Shown here in pieces: positions 7,782-16,072 of a DNA stretch of 64,000 nucleotides; position 1 is the stretch's first letter; each line of letters starts with the position of its first letter. Under the pieces are notes generated by a model. That model was not told the DNA's origin and did not search any database. It saw only the letters and a program-made list of their open reading frames with translations. This stretch comes from Streptomyces sp. S465 (GTDB lineage Bacteria > Actinomycetota > Actinomycetes > Streptomycetales > Streptomycetaceae): the NCBI RefSeq assembly GCF_026898115.1, contig NZ_CP114036.1, positions 8,364,001-8,428,000 of the forward strand, in the 5' to 3' direction. Position numbers and translations under genes: made by a program.

Positions 7782-8420
7782 TCAGCGCCCCGGACGGCGG
7801 CGCTGACCGGCGTAGAACAGCGCCGAGCCGGTCACCGCGAACAGACCGGCGGTGATGCCCAGTCCGGCACCGTCCACCGTCCGTTCGCCCGTGGCCTCCA
7901 CCCACGGGTCGAGCGCGCCCAGCGGATCCACGAACAGCACGACATGCTGCTCCGGCCTGAACTGCCCCTGGCAGTTCTGCTGTTCGGACAGGTCCTGGAC
8001 CGTCCCGGAGGTGTCCACCACACGGCATACGTCGAGCTCGGTCCCCTTGTGGTTGGTGTGGGTGCCGGTGTCCGCGACCAGGGCGTCGACCCGGTCGCCC
8101 ACCTGCTTCACATAGAGCTCGTACAGCGCCGGTCCGGCGAACAGCGCGAGCGCCATGGTGGCGAAGGCCGCCAGCGTGGCCGCACCCGCCCGGTGCCAGA
8201 GGCCGCCCGCCACGATGGCCGCGGCCGCCGCCGCGCCGAGCACGATGAGTACCCCCAGCCACAACATGCCGTACGGATACTGGGCGAGGAACCCGGCCGC
8301 GGTGGCGACCACCGGGATGAGCACGGCCCACTTCAGGGAGTTCGGTGTGTGTCCGGGCCCGGACGGGGCCAGGTGCTCGGCGGTCTCCCCGTGTACCTCG
8401 GACATGCCGGACGGTCCCAC
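7782..8420 (-). CDS. Predicted four-TM membrane protein with extracytoplasmic loop, function unknown
   Basis: This 212-aa protein has three hydrophobic segments near the N-terminus (about 32-50, 55-75 and 78-102). A soluble loop of some 80 residues carries two cysteines (DVCRVV and QQNCQG) that could form a disulfide, and a last TM near the C-terminus (GLGITAGLFAVTGSALFY) ends in an Arg-rich tail. I chose the GTG at 8420 because GGGGGAG (8426-8432) precedes it; an ATG at 8405 is the alternative. I do not recognise a named family. It lies just downstream of the stress phosphatase gene on the same strand with a 103-bp gap. Confidence 0.75.
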   Translation of the reverse strand: MGPSGMSEVHGETAEHLAPSGPGHTPNSLKWAVLIPVVATAAGFLAQYPYGMLWLGVLIVLGAAAAAAIVAGGLWHRAGAATLAAFATMALALFAGPALYELYVKQVGDRVDALVADTGTHTNHKGTELDVCRVVDTSGTVQDLSEQQNCQGQFRPEQHVVLFVDPLGALDPWVEATGERTVDGAGLGITAGLFAVTGSALFYAGQRRRPGR

Positions 8421-8523
8421 TCTGCTCCCCCTCGATGACCTGCGCGTGTGTGAGGACACCTTACGGGGGCCGCCGTCGGCCGGTGCGGGGTGGTGGCGGG
8501 CGCTTGGCCGGGCCGGAGGGACC

Positions 8524-11500
8524 TCACGACGTCGCGTGGGCCCGCGGGATGGGCTGTTCGGTCCAGATGCACTTGCCCTCGGCGGTGTAGCGGGTCCCCC
8601 AGCGCTGGGAGAGCGCGGAGACCAGTTGCAGGCCCCGCCCTCCCTCGTCCGTCTCGGCGGCCCGGCGGATCCGGGGAGTGGTGGCGGTGGTGTCCGAGAC
8701 CTCGCAGATCAGCGCACTGCCGCGGATCAGCCGGAGTCGGCTCGGTCCCCTGGCGTGCCGGACGACATTGGCGACGAGTTCGTCGGCCAGTAGCTCGGTG
8801 GTGAAGACGAGGTCGTCCAGACCCCATGCCCGGAGCTGGTCGCGGACATGGACGCGGGCGAGCGGGGCGGCCATCGGGGCCTCCGGCAGCGGCCATCCGG
8901 CGATGTTCCCGGACGGCAGCCCGTGCAGCCGGGCGATCAGCAGGGCGGTGTCGTCGGCGGTCAGCTGCTGGGCGGGGAGCATGGCGCCGACCAGCAGGTC
9001 GCAGAGCCGGTCGAGCCGGTCGCGGTCCGCCCGGTCCGTCCCGTCCGGCTCCGTCCCATCCGGCTCCACCTCGCCTGTCTCCGTCCCGTCCGGGGGCGGT
9101 GGGGGCGCCGGGCGGGTGAAGAGCCGGCCGCGCTCGCTGGTGAGGACCCGCACGCATTCGGCGATGCCGGTGTCGATGTCGCGCGCGGCGGACTCCACCA
9201 GGCCGTCGGTGTACAGCACCAGGAGGCTGCCGTCGGGCAACCGGAGATCGACGGTGGAGAACGGGGGCTCGGTGGCGCCCAGCGGCGGATCGGGCGCCGG
9301 GTCCAGGCACTGCACACCTCCGTCCGGGCGTACCACCAGGGGCGGGGGATGACCGGCGCGGGCGAGCGAGCAGAGCCGCGAGACGGGGTCGTACACCGCG
9401 TACAGACAGGTCGCGAAGGAATCCTCGCCCAGATCGCCGACGACCTCGTTGAGATGGGCCAGGACCTCATCGGGCGGCAGTTCGAGGTTGGCGAGCGTGT
9501 GCACGGCGGTGCGCAGCCGCCCCATGGTGGCGGCCTCGGCCAGGCCATGGCCCATCACATCGCCGATGACCAGGGCCACCCGCTCCCCGGACAGCGGAAT
9601 GACGTCGTACCAGTCGCCGCCGACGCCCGTACCACTGCTGGCGGGCAGATAGCGGACGGTGGAGGTGACGGCGGCCGGCGTGGGCAGGGCCCGGGGCAGC
9701 AGCCCGCGCTGGAGCGCCTGGGCGCGGGCGTGCTCGGTGTCGTAGAGGCGGGCTCGGGCCAGCGCCTGGGCCACCATCCCGCTGAGGGCGATGAGCAGGG
9801 CGCGCTCATCGGCGGAGAAGCGGCGCGGCGCGTCGAAGGAGAGGGAGATGGTGCCGATGGCGTTGCCCGAGACGGTCAGCGGGAGCACGGCCCAGGCGTT
9901 CTTCCCGGCGATGGCCGGATTGCCGGCCAGATCGGGGAACAGCGCCTCGTACTCCTCGGCCGAGGAGATGAAGCGCGGCCGGCGCGAGCCGAGTACGTCG
10001 TTGAGCAGGCGATAGCCCTCGAACGCCGGGATCCCGTCCACACTGCGCAGGAAGGGGCGGGGATACCCCACCGAGCCCATCACGTTCAGCCGGCCGCTCT
10101 CCAGGCCCAGGATCAGCAGACCCGAGGCGCCGAACGGCGGCAGGACGTGCGAGGCGACCACGTCGACGACGTCCCTGGTGGTCACCGCGTCGGCCAGCGC
10201 GTTGGTCAACTCGCCGATCCTGGCGGACTGTTCGGCGCCGGCGCGCTCGGCCTCCGCGCGCCGCGCGGCCCGGGTGTGCCGGTCGGTGACATCGGTGAGG
10301 TAGGCCGTCAGCCCATCCGGCACGGAGACCAGCCGTATGTGGTACCAGCGGGCATCGGTGGGCCACCGGATGTCGAACCCGGCCGGTCTGTCGTCGGCGG
10401 CGGCAGCGCGGCAGCGGTCCTCCAGCCCGGGGACCGTGCCCGCGGGGCCGTCCCACAGCGGCCGGCCGAGCACCTTGGTGGCCGGGCCTAGCAGGCGTTC
10501 CGCCTCGACGTTGAGGAAGGTGATCCGCCAGTCCCGGTTCACCGCGAAGAACGCGTCGCTCATGAAGCGCAGCGCCTGCCCCACCGATTCCCGGGCCATC
10601 CGGCTCTCGGTGGTGTCCCAGACCTTCCCGACCATGCGGACGGGCTCGCCGCTCTCGTCGAGTTCGAGATGGGCGCGGCTCAGCACCCATCCGGTGGTCC
10701 CGTCGGGACGGCGGACCCGGTACTCGACCTCGTAGACGCTCCGCTCCCGCAGCGACTTCTCGGTGGCGGCCATCACCCGCGGCATGTCCTCGGGGAGGAT
10801 CAGGTCGATCCAGCTCTCGATCCGCCGCTGGTAGTCGTCGGGGATGCCGAGCAGCGTCCGCCCCGCCCGGTCCCAGCGCATCTCACCGGTGTGCACGCCC
10901 CATTCCCAGGAGCCGACCTTGACCGCCTCCAGGGACTGCTGGAGCACCGAGCCGCCCGGCCGCTGCTGCCACCACGGGGGCGCCTCGCCCGCGTCGCTCG
11001 CGGCGGCCGGGCGGGAGAGGCGGCGTTCGGCCCAGTGTGCCACCGCCCGGAGGAAGCCGGCCTGCTCCCCGGTCGGCTTCCGCGGGCCGGTCAGCACGGA
11101 CAGCGCGCCCACCGGCCGGTCCGGTCCGGCCAGCGGAACGGAGGCCACGGTGGTCGACGCCGACAGGGCCCCGGGGGAGGGGCGGCCGGCCTGCCCGGGG
11201 CCGGGGGCCCTGCCGGCGGCCGCCGGCATCCACACGAAGCGGCCGTCCCGCACGGCTCGGGCGGGGGCGAGCGGGGCCTCGTCCTCGCGGATCTCCTCCC
11301 ACGCCCGGAGGGCGGCCAGCGGCAGCCCGCTGGCGAGGACCAGGCGCAGCGTACGGCGGCCGGCCGGGCCGCAGGACCAGTGCACCAGGCCCGCGATACC
11401 GCCCAGCTCGGAGACCGCCTGGTCCAGGGCGTGCTGGAGCACCTCGCGGTCGGTGAGCGCGGCGCCGACCGCCGAGAGCAGGGAAAGCCGTTCCTCGCCC

Positions 11501-11547
11501 TGCGAGCGGGAGCGCCCTACCCCGTCTGTTCCGCGCCGCTCCTCCAT
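8524..11547 (-). CDS. Multi-sensor SpoIIE-type PP2C phosphatase fused to an anti-sigma HATPase domain
   Basis: This 1007-aa cytoplasmic signalling protein has, in order: a GAF-like domain (about 20-170); a PAS domain with PAC (about 200-320, GSWEWGVHTGEMRWD, EVEYRVRRPDGTTGWV); a second PAS (about 325-425, FFAVNRDWRITFLNVEAERL); a GAF (about 440-590); a SpoIIE/RsbU PP2C domain (about 610-800, GGDWYDVIPL, VIGDVMGHG, YTDGLVE); a Pro/Asp/Gly/Thr-rich linker; and a C-terminal RsbW-like HATPase_c (about 880-1000, ELLADELVANVVRHA, DEGGRGLQLV). The family dephosphorylates anti-anti-sigma factors, while the HATPase would bind or phosphorylate them. Both opposing activities in one chain suggest a self-contained partner switch. 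The ATG at 11547 has GAGGT upstream. Confidence 0.93.
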   Translation of the reverse strand: MEERRGTDGVGRSRSQGEERLSLLSAVGAALTDREVLQHALDQAVSELGGIAGLVHWSCGPAGRRTLRLVLASGLPLAALRAWEEIREDEAPLAPARAVRDGRFVWMPAAAGRAPGPGQAGRPSPGALSASTTVASVPLAGPDRPVGALSVLTGPRKPTGEQAGFLRAVAHWAERRLSRPAAASDAGEAPPWWQQRPGGSVLQQSLEAVKVGSWEWGVHTGEMRWDRAGRTLLGIPDDYQRRIESWIDLILPEDMPRVMAATEKSLRERSVYEVEYRVRRPDGTTGWVLSRAHLELDESGEPVRMVGKVWDTTESRMARESVGQALRFMSDAFFAVNRDWRITFLNVEAERLLGPATKVLGRPLWDGPAGTVPGLEDRCRAAAADDRPAGFDIRWPTDARWYHIRLVSVPDGLTAYLTDVTDRHTRAARRAEAERAGAEQSARIGELTNALADAVTTRDVVDVVASHVLPPFGASGLLILGLESGRLNVMGSVGYPRPFLRSVDGIPAFEGYRLLNDVLGSRRPRFISSAEEYEALFPDLAGNPAIAGKNAWAVLPLTVSGNAIGTISLSFDAPRRFSADERALLIALSGMVAQALARARLYDTEHARAQALQRGLLPRALPTPAAVTSTVRYLPASSGTGVGGDWYDVIPLSGERVALVIGDVMGHGLAEAATMGRLRTAVHTLANLELPPDEVLAHLNEVVGDLGEDSFATCLYAVYDPVSRLCSLARAGHPPPLVVRPDGGVQCLDPAPDPPLGATEPPFSTVDLRLPDGSLLVLYTDGLVESAARDIDTGIAECVRVLTSERGRLFTRPAPPPPPDGTETGEVEPDGTEPDGTDRADRDRLDRLCDLLVGAMLPAQQLTADDTALLIARLHGLPSGNIAGWPLPEAPMAAPLARVHVRDQLRAWGLDDLVFTTELLADELVANVVRHARGPSRLRLIRGSALICEVSDTTATTPRIRRAAETDEGGRGLQLVSALSQRWGTRYTAEGKCIWTEQPIPRAHATS

Positions 11548-11697
11548 ACCCAAGACCTCACCTCATGGCACCGGGCATTCTCGGACAAACGTAGCACCGG
11601 CATATGCCGGGCATCATCCGTACGTCCCCAAGGCGCGAGGCGGGGCGCGGCGTGCCGGGGCCGGCTGCATGCCGTACGGCTGGACGTACGCGACTGA

Positions 11698-11731
11698 ATT
11701 CCCTATTTTTCCTACGGGATTCCTAGGGAAT
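11698..11731. promoter_or_regulatory. Candidate Rrf2 operator: inverted ATTCCCTA/TAGGGAAT with TTCCTA repeats
   Basis: Arms ATTCCCTA (11698-11705) and TAGGGAAT (11724-11731) form a perfect 8-bp inverted repeat. Inside it, TTCCTA recurs at 11709 and 11720 in phase with TTCCCTA at 11699, about 10-11 bp apart. This A+T-rich patch stands out sharply from its surroundings, 54 bp before the flavoprotein gene whose downstream neighbour encodes an Rrf2 regulator. The general form (A+T-rich, TTCC..GGAA symmetry) is like sites bound by CymR/Rrf2 proteins. The assignment is inference. Confidence 0.5.
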
Positions 11732-11784
11732 GCTGAATGTGGGCCGGGTCGGGTGACGGACCGGACGAACGAAGGGGAGCGCGC

Positions 11785-12981
11785 GTGACGGTGGTGGATG
11801 CGGCGGTTGAAGCGCCCGACCGCGCGAGGTGGCTGAAGATCGCCGACGAGGCGGCGGACGACCTCGCCACGGACGCGGTCCTCCGTGACCAGGCGGGCAA
11901 GACGCCGTACGACGAGGTCGCCCGGCTCCGTGAGGCGGGGCTCCTGACGCTGCTGATCCCCGCCGAGCACGGGGGCGGGGGCGGGGACTGGTCCACGGCC
12001 TGCGCCGTCGTGCGCAAGATCGCCGCGGCCGACGGCGCGATCGGCCAGGTGCTCGGCTGTCACTACCTGCTCTGTTTCAGCGCACGCTTCTTCGGCGGGG
12101 CCGATCTCGCGGCCCGGCTGGAACGGCGGTCCGCGGCGGGGCAGTGGTGCTGGGGCGGCGGGCTGACCACCCGCGAGCCACGGCTGACGCTCACCCCCGG
12201 CCAAGGTGGCCACATGCTGAACGGACGCCAGGGGTACGCCACCGGCGTCCTGGTCGCCGACCGGCTGGCGGTCCGCGCCATCCACGCCGACACCGGCGAA
12301 CCGCTGGCCGTGCTCGTCGACGCCACCCATCCCGGTGTGGTGTGCGGCGGGGACGACGGGGACACCTTCGGACAGCGGCTGGCGGCCGGCGGCAGCGTGG
12401 AGTTCGACGCGGTGCCGGTCGGGGACGACGCGGTGCTCGGCCCGCTCTCCTGGGACGAGGACACCCTGTCGCCCTTCAGCGGCCTGTCCGCGCCGACCGG
12501 GCGTCTGGTCTCGGCGCAGATCTGTCTCGGGATCGCGCAGGGAGTGCTCGCCGAGGCCCGCGAGTACACCAGGGCCGTACACGCGCCCTGGCCGCACACC
12601 TCCCCGCGCGATCCGTACGCGCTGACCACCTACGGCGAACTCACCGTCGCCACGTTCTCCGCCGCCGCCCTCGCCGATCAGGCGCTGGAGGCCCTGGACG
12701 CCGGGCTCGCGCGGGGCGAGGACCTCACCGACGACGAATGCGCCGAGATCACCGTGCTGGCCGCCGCGGCCGAGGCTGCCGCCTCCCGGGCCGCCCATGA
12801 CGCCACCGCCCGCGCCCTGGACGTCATCGGCGCACGCTCCGCCTCCTCCGCCTACGGATTCGACCGCTTCTGGCGCAACGCGCGCACCCACACGCTCTAC
12901 GACCCCGTCGCCCACCGGCTCCACGAGGTCGGCGACTACTTCCTCAACGGCGAGCATCCCCCGTTCACCCTGCCCTTCTGA
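11785..12981 (+). CDS. Acyl-CoA dehydrogenase-like flavoprotein (DszC/SfnB-type monooxygenase candidate)
   Basis: This 398-aa protein has the acyl-CoA dehydrogenase fold: a helical N-terminus (EVARLREAGLLTLLIPAEHGGGG), a middle domain (WCWGGGLTTREPRLTLTPG), and a C-terminal helical bundle ending RFWRNARTHTLYDPVAHRLHEVGDYFLNGE. The RFWRNARTHTLxDP segment and the missing catalytic Glu context are typical of the FMNH2-dependent sulfur-oxidising group (DszC, SfnB). Those enzymes monooxygenate sulfones or sulfides with reduced flavin from a partner. A GTG at 11785 follows AAGGGGAG. The next gene, 34 bp on, is an Rrf2 regulator of the cluster-free type, a class that includes the cysteine regulator CymR. 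A role in scavenging organosulfur is therefore likely but unproven. Confidence 0.8.
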   Translation: MTVVDAAVEAPDRARWLKIADEAADDLATDAVLRDQAGKTPYDEVARLREAGLLTLLIPAEHGGGGGDWSTACAVVRKIAAADGAIGQVLGCHYLLCFSARFFGGADLAARLERRSAAGQWCWGGGLTTREPRLTLTPGQGGHMLNGRQGYATGVLVADRLAVRAIHADTGEPLAVLVDATHPGVVCGGDDGDTFGQRLAAGGSVEFDAVPVGDDAVLGPLSWDEDTLSPFSGLSAPTGRLVSAQICLGIAQGVLAEAREYTRAVHAPWPHTSPRDPYALTTYGELTVATFSAAALADQALEALDAGLARGEDLTDDECAEITVLAAAAEAAASRAAHDATARALDVIGARSASSAYGFDRFWRNARTHTLYDPVAHRLHEVGDYFLNGEHPPFTLPF

Positions 12982-13015
12982 ACGGTCCGGCCCGCCGGTG
13001 CCGGATAATCACCAC

Positions 13016-13474
13016 ATGCGGATTTCGGCGAAGGCGGACTATGCGGTGCGGGCGGCGTTGGAACTGGCCGCGGCGGCGGAGGACACGTCCGTCAAGGCCG
13101 AGGTGATCGCCGCCGCGCAGGGCATACCGCACAAGTTCCTCGAAGGGATCCTGGGCGATCTGCGCCGGGGCGGACTGGTGGCCAGCCAGCGCGGCGGCAA
13201 GGGCGGATACCGGCTGGCCCGTCCCGCGGACACGATCAGCATCGCCGAGGTGATCCGGGTGGTCGACGGGCCCCTGGTGTCGGTGCGCGGAGTGCGCCCG
13301 CCCGAGCTGTCGTACCACGGACCGGCGGAGTCACTGCTGCCGCTGTGGATCGCGGTACGGGCCAATGTGCGCAAGATCCTCGGCGAGGTGACCCTGGCGC
13401 AGGTGGCCGCGGCCAAGCTGCCCGACGACGTCCTCGGCCTCGCCGACGACCCCGAAGCCTGGACCAACCCCTGA
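13016..13474 (+). CDS. Rrf2-family transcriptional regulator lacking Fe-S cysteines
   Basis: This 152-aa protein has the Rrf2 winged-helix pattern from its first residues: MRISAKADYAVRAALELA, then AAAQGIPHKFLEGILGDLRRGGLVASQRGGKGGYRLARP with the conserved basic wing. There is no cysteine anywhere, so it cannot carry the [2Fe-2S] of IscR or NsrR; that places it functionally with CymR-like members that sense metabolites or partner proteins. The ATG at 13016 lies 34 bp after the flavoprotein gene, with which it probably forms an operon. The candidate target is the inverted repeat at 11698-11731 (inference). Confidence 0.9.
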   Translation: MRISAKADYAVRAALELAAAAEDTSVKAEVIAAAQGIPHKFLEGILGDLRRGGLVASQRGGKGGYRLARPADTISIAEVIRVVDGPLVSVRGVRPPELSYHGPAESLLPLWIAVRANVRKILGEVTLAQVAAAKLPDDVLGLADDPEAWTNP

Positions 13475-13489
13475 CCTCCCGCTTCCCGG

Positions 13490-14239
13490 TCAGCCTCCCG
13501 CTTCCCGGCCGGGCGTCCGCGGGCCCGTGTCCAGGCCGTCGACCATGCGGTCGAGCAGCCGGGCGAACGTGGCATCGGGGGTGAGCGGCCGCCGGGGCGC
13601 GGCGAGGGCCTCGGCGAGCTCCGGGTGGTGTCCGTCGGCGGCCACCGCGGCGAGGTAGCGGGCTTCGGCGGCGGCCCGGTCGGGTGCGCCGGAGACCGCG
13701 GCCTGGGCGATCTCATCGGCGACCAGTCCGGTGACGAAGCCGGTGATCAGGCTGAACACCTCGAGCTTCGCACCACCGTCCAGCGCGGTGGGCCGCAGCG
13801 CGGCGAGCGCGTGTTCCACGAAGGCCAGGGTGTTGGGCCCGAGCGACCAGCGGCGGCTGGACAGGGCGGCGCAGAGCCAGGGGTGGCGGAGCATCAGGGC
13901 GCGCTGGGCATGGGCGATGGCCTTCAGATCGGCGCGCCAGTCGCCGGTCGGCGGATCCGGCGGGCACAGTTCGCCGCTCACGTGGTCGACCATCAGGAGC
14001 AGCAGCGTCTCCTTGTCGGGGGCGTAGCTGTACAGCGACATGACACCGGCCCCGACCCGCGCGGCCACCGCTCGCATGGTGACCGCCTCGATGCCCTCGG
14101 CATCCGCCAGGGCGACGGCCGCGGCGGTGATCGCGGCACGGCTGAAGGCGGGTTTGCGGCCCCTGCGGGGCCGGTGGGGGCTCAGCCACAGCTGCTGGGG
14201 GTCGACGCCTCCGGCGCCGGACCCGTCACCGCGGACCAC
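13490..14239 (-). CDS. TetR-family regulator (TetR_C-type)
   Basis: This 249-aa regulator has its HTH at about residues 28-75 (FSRAAITAAAVALADAEGIE ... AVAARVGAGVMSLYSYAPDK ETLL). The C-terminal domain resembles the TetR-class II/GntR-activator-like TetR_C family (LMLRHPWLCAALSSRR, LALVEH-like segment). The reading frame stays open far upstream, but the GTG at 14239 follows AAGGAG at ideal spacing and matches family length. It is divergent from the CocE-type hydrolase (97 bp), with a TetR-like palindrome CGTAC-GTT-GTACG between them. It most likely represses the hydrolase/methyltransferase operon and itself. Confidence 0.9.
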   Translation of the reverse strand: MVRGDGSGAGGVDPQQLWLSPHRPRRGRKPAFSRAAITAAAVALADAEGIEAVTMRAVAARVGAGVMSLYSYAPDKETLLLLMVDHVSGELCPPDPPTGDWRADLKAIAHAQRALMLRHPWLCAALSSRRWSLGPNTLAFVEHALAALRPTALDGGAKLEVFSLITGFVTGLVADEIAQAAVSGAPDRAAAEARYLAAVAADGHHPELAEALAAPRRPLTPDATFARLLDRMVDGLDTGPRTPGREAGG

Positions 14240-14301
14240 GACCTGATCGCTCCTTCCACGCCACGCGACTTGCGGAAACCATCCAAGCACCTCAGTATTC
14301 T

Positions 14302-14314
14302 CGTACGTTGTACG
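14302..14314. promoter_or_regulatory. Candidate TetR operator CGTAC-N3-GTACG
   Basis: A perfect inverted repeat, CGTAC (14302-14306) and GTACG (14310-14314), separated by GTT, lies in the A+T-richer centre of the 97-bp divergent region. It is 22 bp before the hydrolase start and about 63 bp from the TetR start. Position and symmetry suit autoregulation plus control of the divergent gene. Confidence 0.6.
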
Positions 14315-14336
14315 GAGTTTTTGGGGAGGGAACACG

Positions 14337-16040
14337 ATGACGTCACATACGGGTGCCGGGGTGCCCGGGGCCACCGGCGGTGCGTCCGGGGCCACCTGGG
14401 TCGCGCCGCCGGGCCGGCCGCCGCTGTCCGCGCGGCTGCTGAGGGCGACCTGGCGCTCCCTTCCGGCCAGGCGGTACGAGGCCGGATGGGAGCCGGGCCT
14501 GGAGGTGCCGGCCGCCGACGGCGGCACTCTGCGCACGGACCACTACTTCCCGCGCGCGGAGGGCGACTTCCCCACCCTGCTGGTGCGCTCGCCCTACGGC
14601 AGGGGAGTGCCCTGGTCACCCATGTACGGTGTGCTCTTCGCCGAACAGGGCTTCCACGTCGTGCTCCAGAGCTGCCGGGGCACCGGTGGCTCGGGCGGCG
14701 TGTTCCACCTGTGGCGCAACGAGGCCGCCGACGGCCGGGCCACCGTGGCCTGGCTGCGGGACCGGCCCTGGTTCAATGGCGCGCTGGGCACCATCGGCCC
14801 GAGCTATCTCGGCTATGTGCAGTGGGCGCTCGCCCTGGACCCGCCGCCGGAGCTGCGGGCCATGGTGGTGCAGGTCGGCCTGCACGACCCGCATGCCCTG
14901 TTCCACCGCAACGGCGCGCTCCAACTGGAGAACGCCCTGCTCGTCGGCTCCGGGATGACCTCCCAGCACCGGGGCTTCGGCCCCTTCCTCCGGGCCACGC
15001 TGCGCCTGGGACGCCATCTGAAGGAGATGACCCGGGCGCTGCCGCTGCGCGGGTCGTATGTGCGCGGGCTCGGGGGCGAGGTGCCCTGGCTGGACGGTGC
15101 CATGTCCCATCCGGACGCCGACGACCCGTTCTGGGACGGCGCCTACGCGGGCGGCGCCGCGGCCGGCTCGCACATCCCCACCTGCCTGATCAGCGGATGG
15201 CATGACGCGCTGGTGGACCAGACCGTCGAGCAGTACGGCCGGCTGCGCCGGTCCGGCTGCCCCACCTCCCTGCTCATCGGCCCCTGGACGCACACCTCCG
15301 CGCTGCGGGAGGGCTGGCCCGAAGTGTTCGCCGAAAGCCTCGCCTGGCTGCGCGCGCATCTGTGCGACGACCCCTCGGGACCGCGCCCCCGGGCCGGGGC
15401 GCGGGTGCACGTCGGCGGCCAGGGGCGCTGGCGGGACCTCGACGACTGGCCGCCGTCCCCGGCCACCGCCCCGTGGTTCCCCGCCGAGCACGGGCGGTTC
15501 ACCCGGCGCTCGCCGGGGTCCTCCGTCCCGCTGGCCTCCTTCCGCTACGACCCGGCCGACCCCACCCCGTCCCTCGGCGGGCCCCTGCTCTCCCGTACCT
15601 CCGGGAGCCGCGACAACCGTCGCCTGGAGAAGCGTCCCGATGTGCTCACGTTCACCAGCGAGCCGCTGGCCGAGCCCATGGACGTCCTCGGCCCGGTCAC
15701 CGCACGGCTGCGGATCTCCACGGACACCGGGTACGCCGATGTCTTCGCCCGGCTGTGCGACGTCGACGGACAGGGCCGCTCCTGGAACGTGTGCGACGGG
15801 CTGGTGCGGTTGCCCACCACACCCGAGCACCCACTGGAGGTCACCGTGCCGATGAGCTCCACGGCCCACCGCTTCGCCCCCGGCCACCGGGTCCGGCTGC
15901 AGATCAGCGCGGGCGCCCACCCCCGCTTCGCCCGCAACACCGGCAGCGGGGAGCCGGCGCTGGAGGCGACCACCCTCACTCCCGTGCGCGTCACCGTGCA
16001 CGGGGGATCGGCGCTGGAGCTGCCCCGAGGGGCCCGCTGA
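14337..16040 (+). CDS. CocE/NonD-family serine hydrolase (X-Pro dipeptidyl-peptidase fold)
   Basis: This 567-aa alpha/beta hydrolase has the S15/CocE architecture. The core runs over about residues 45-330: TDHYFPRAEGDFPTLLVRSPYGRG, a nucleophile elbow GPSYLGY near residue 159, the Asp region GWHDALVDQ, and the His region GPWTHTS. A C-terminal jelly-roll domain follows (about 365-560, RLRISTDTGYADVFARLCDVDGQG). Relatives hydrolyse cocaine, glutaryl-7-ACA, beta-lactam esters or X-Pro peptides, so the natural substrate is open. There is no signal peptide; it is cytoplasmic. The ATG at 14337 follows GGGGAGGG. A methyltransferase gene is 32 bp downstream, and a divergent TetR probably regulates both. 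Confidence 0.9.
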   Translation: MTSHTGAGVPGATGGASGATWVAPPGRPPLSARLLRATWRSLPARRYEAGWEPGLEVPAADGGTLRTDHYFPRAEGDFPTLLVRSPYGRGVPWSPMYGVLFAEQGFHVVLQSCRGTGGSGGVFHLWRNEAADGRATVAWLRDRPWFNGALGTIGPSYLGYVQWALALDPPPELRAMVVQVGLHDPHALFHRNGALQLENALLVGSGMTSQHRGFGPFLRATLRLGRHLKEMTRALPLRGSYVRGLGGEVPWLDGAMSHPDADDPFWDGAYAGGAAAGSHIPTCLISGWHDALVDQTVEQYGRLRRSGCPTSLLIGPWTHTSALREGWPEVFAESLAWLRAHLCDDPSGPRPRAGARVHVGGQGRWRDLDDWPPSPATAPWFPAEHGRFTRRSPGSSVPLASFRYDPADPTPSLGGPLLSRTSGSRDNRRLEKRPDVLTFTSEPLAEPMDVLGPVTARLRISTDTGYADVFARLCDVDGQGRSWNVCDGLVRLPTTPEHPLEVTVPMSSTAHRFAPGHRVRLQISAGAHPRFARNTGSGEPALEATTLTPVRVTVHGGSALELPRGAR

Positions 16041-16072
16041 CGGCCGCCGGGCGGGGCGGGAGGATGGGACGC

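Noticed and set aside
11785..12981. Genuine acyl-CoA dehydrogenase of beta-oxidation
   Set aside because: The C-terminal RFWRNARTHTLYDP motif, missing catalytic Glu context and Rrf2 neighbour fit the flavin-dependent monooxygenase branch better; kept as a candidate only.
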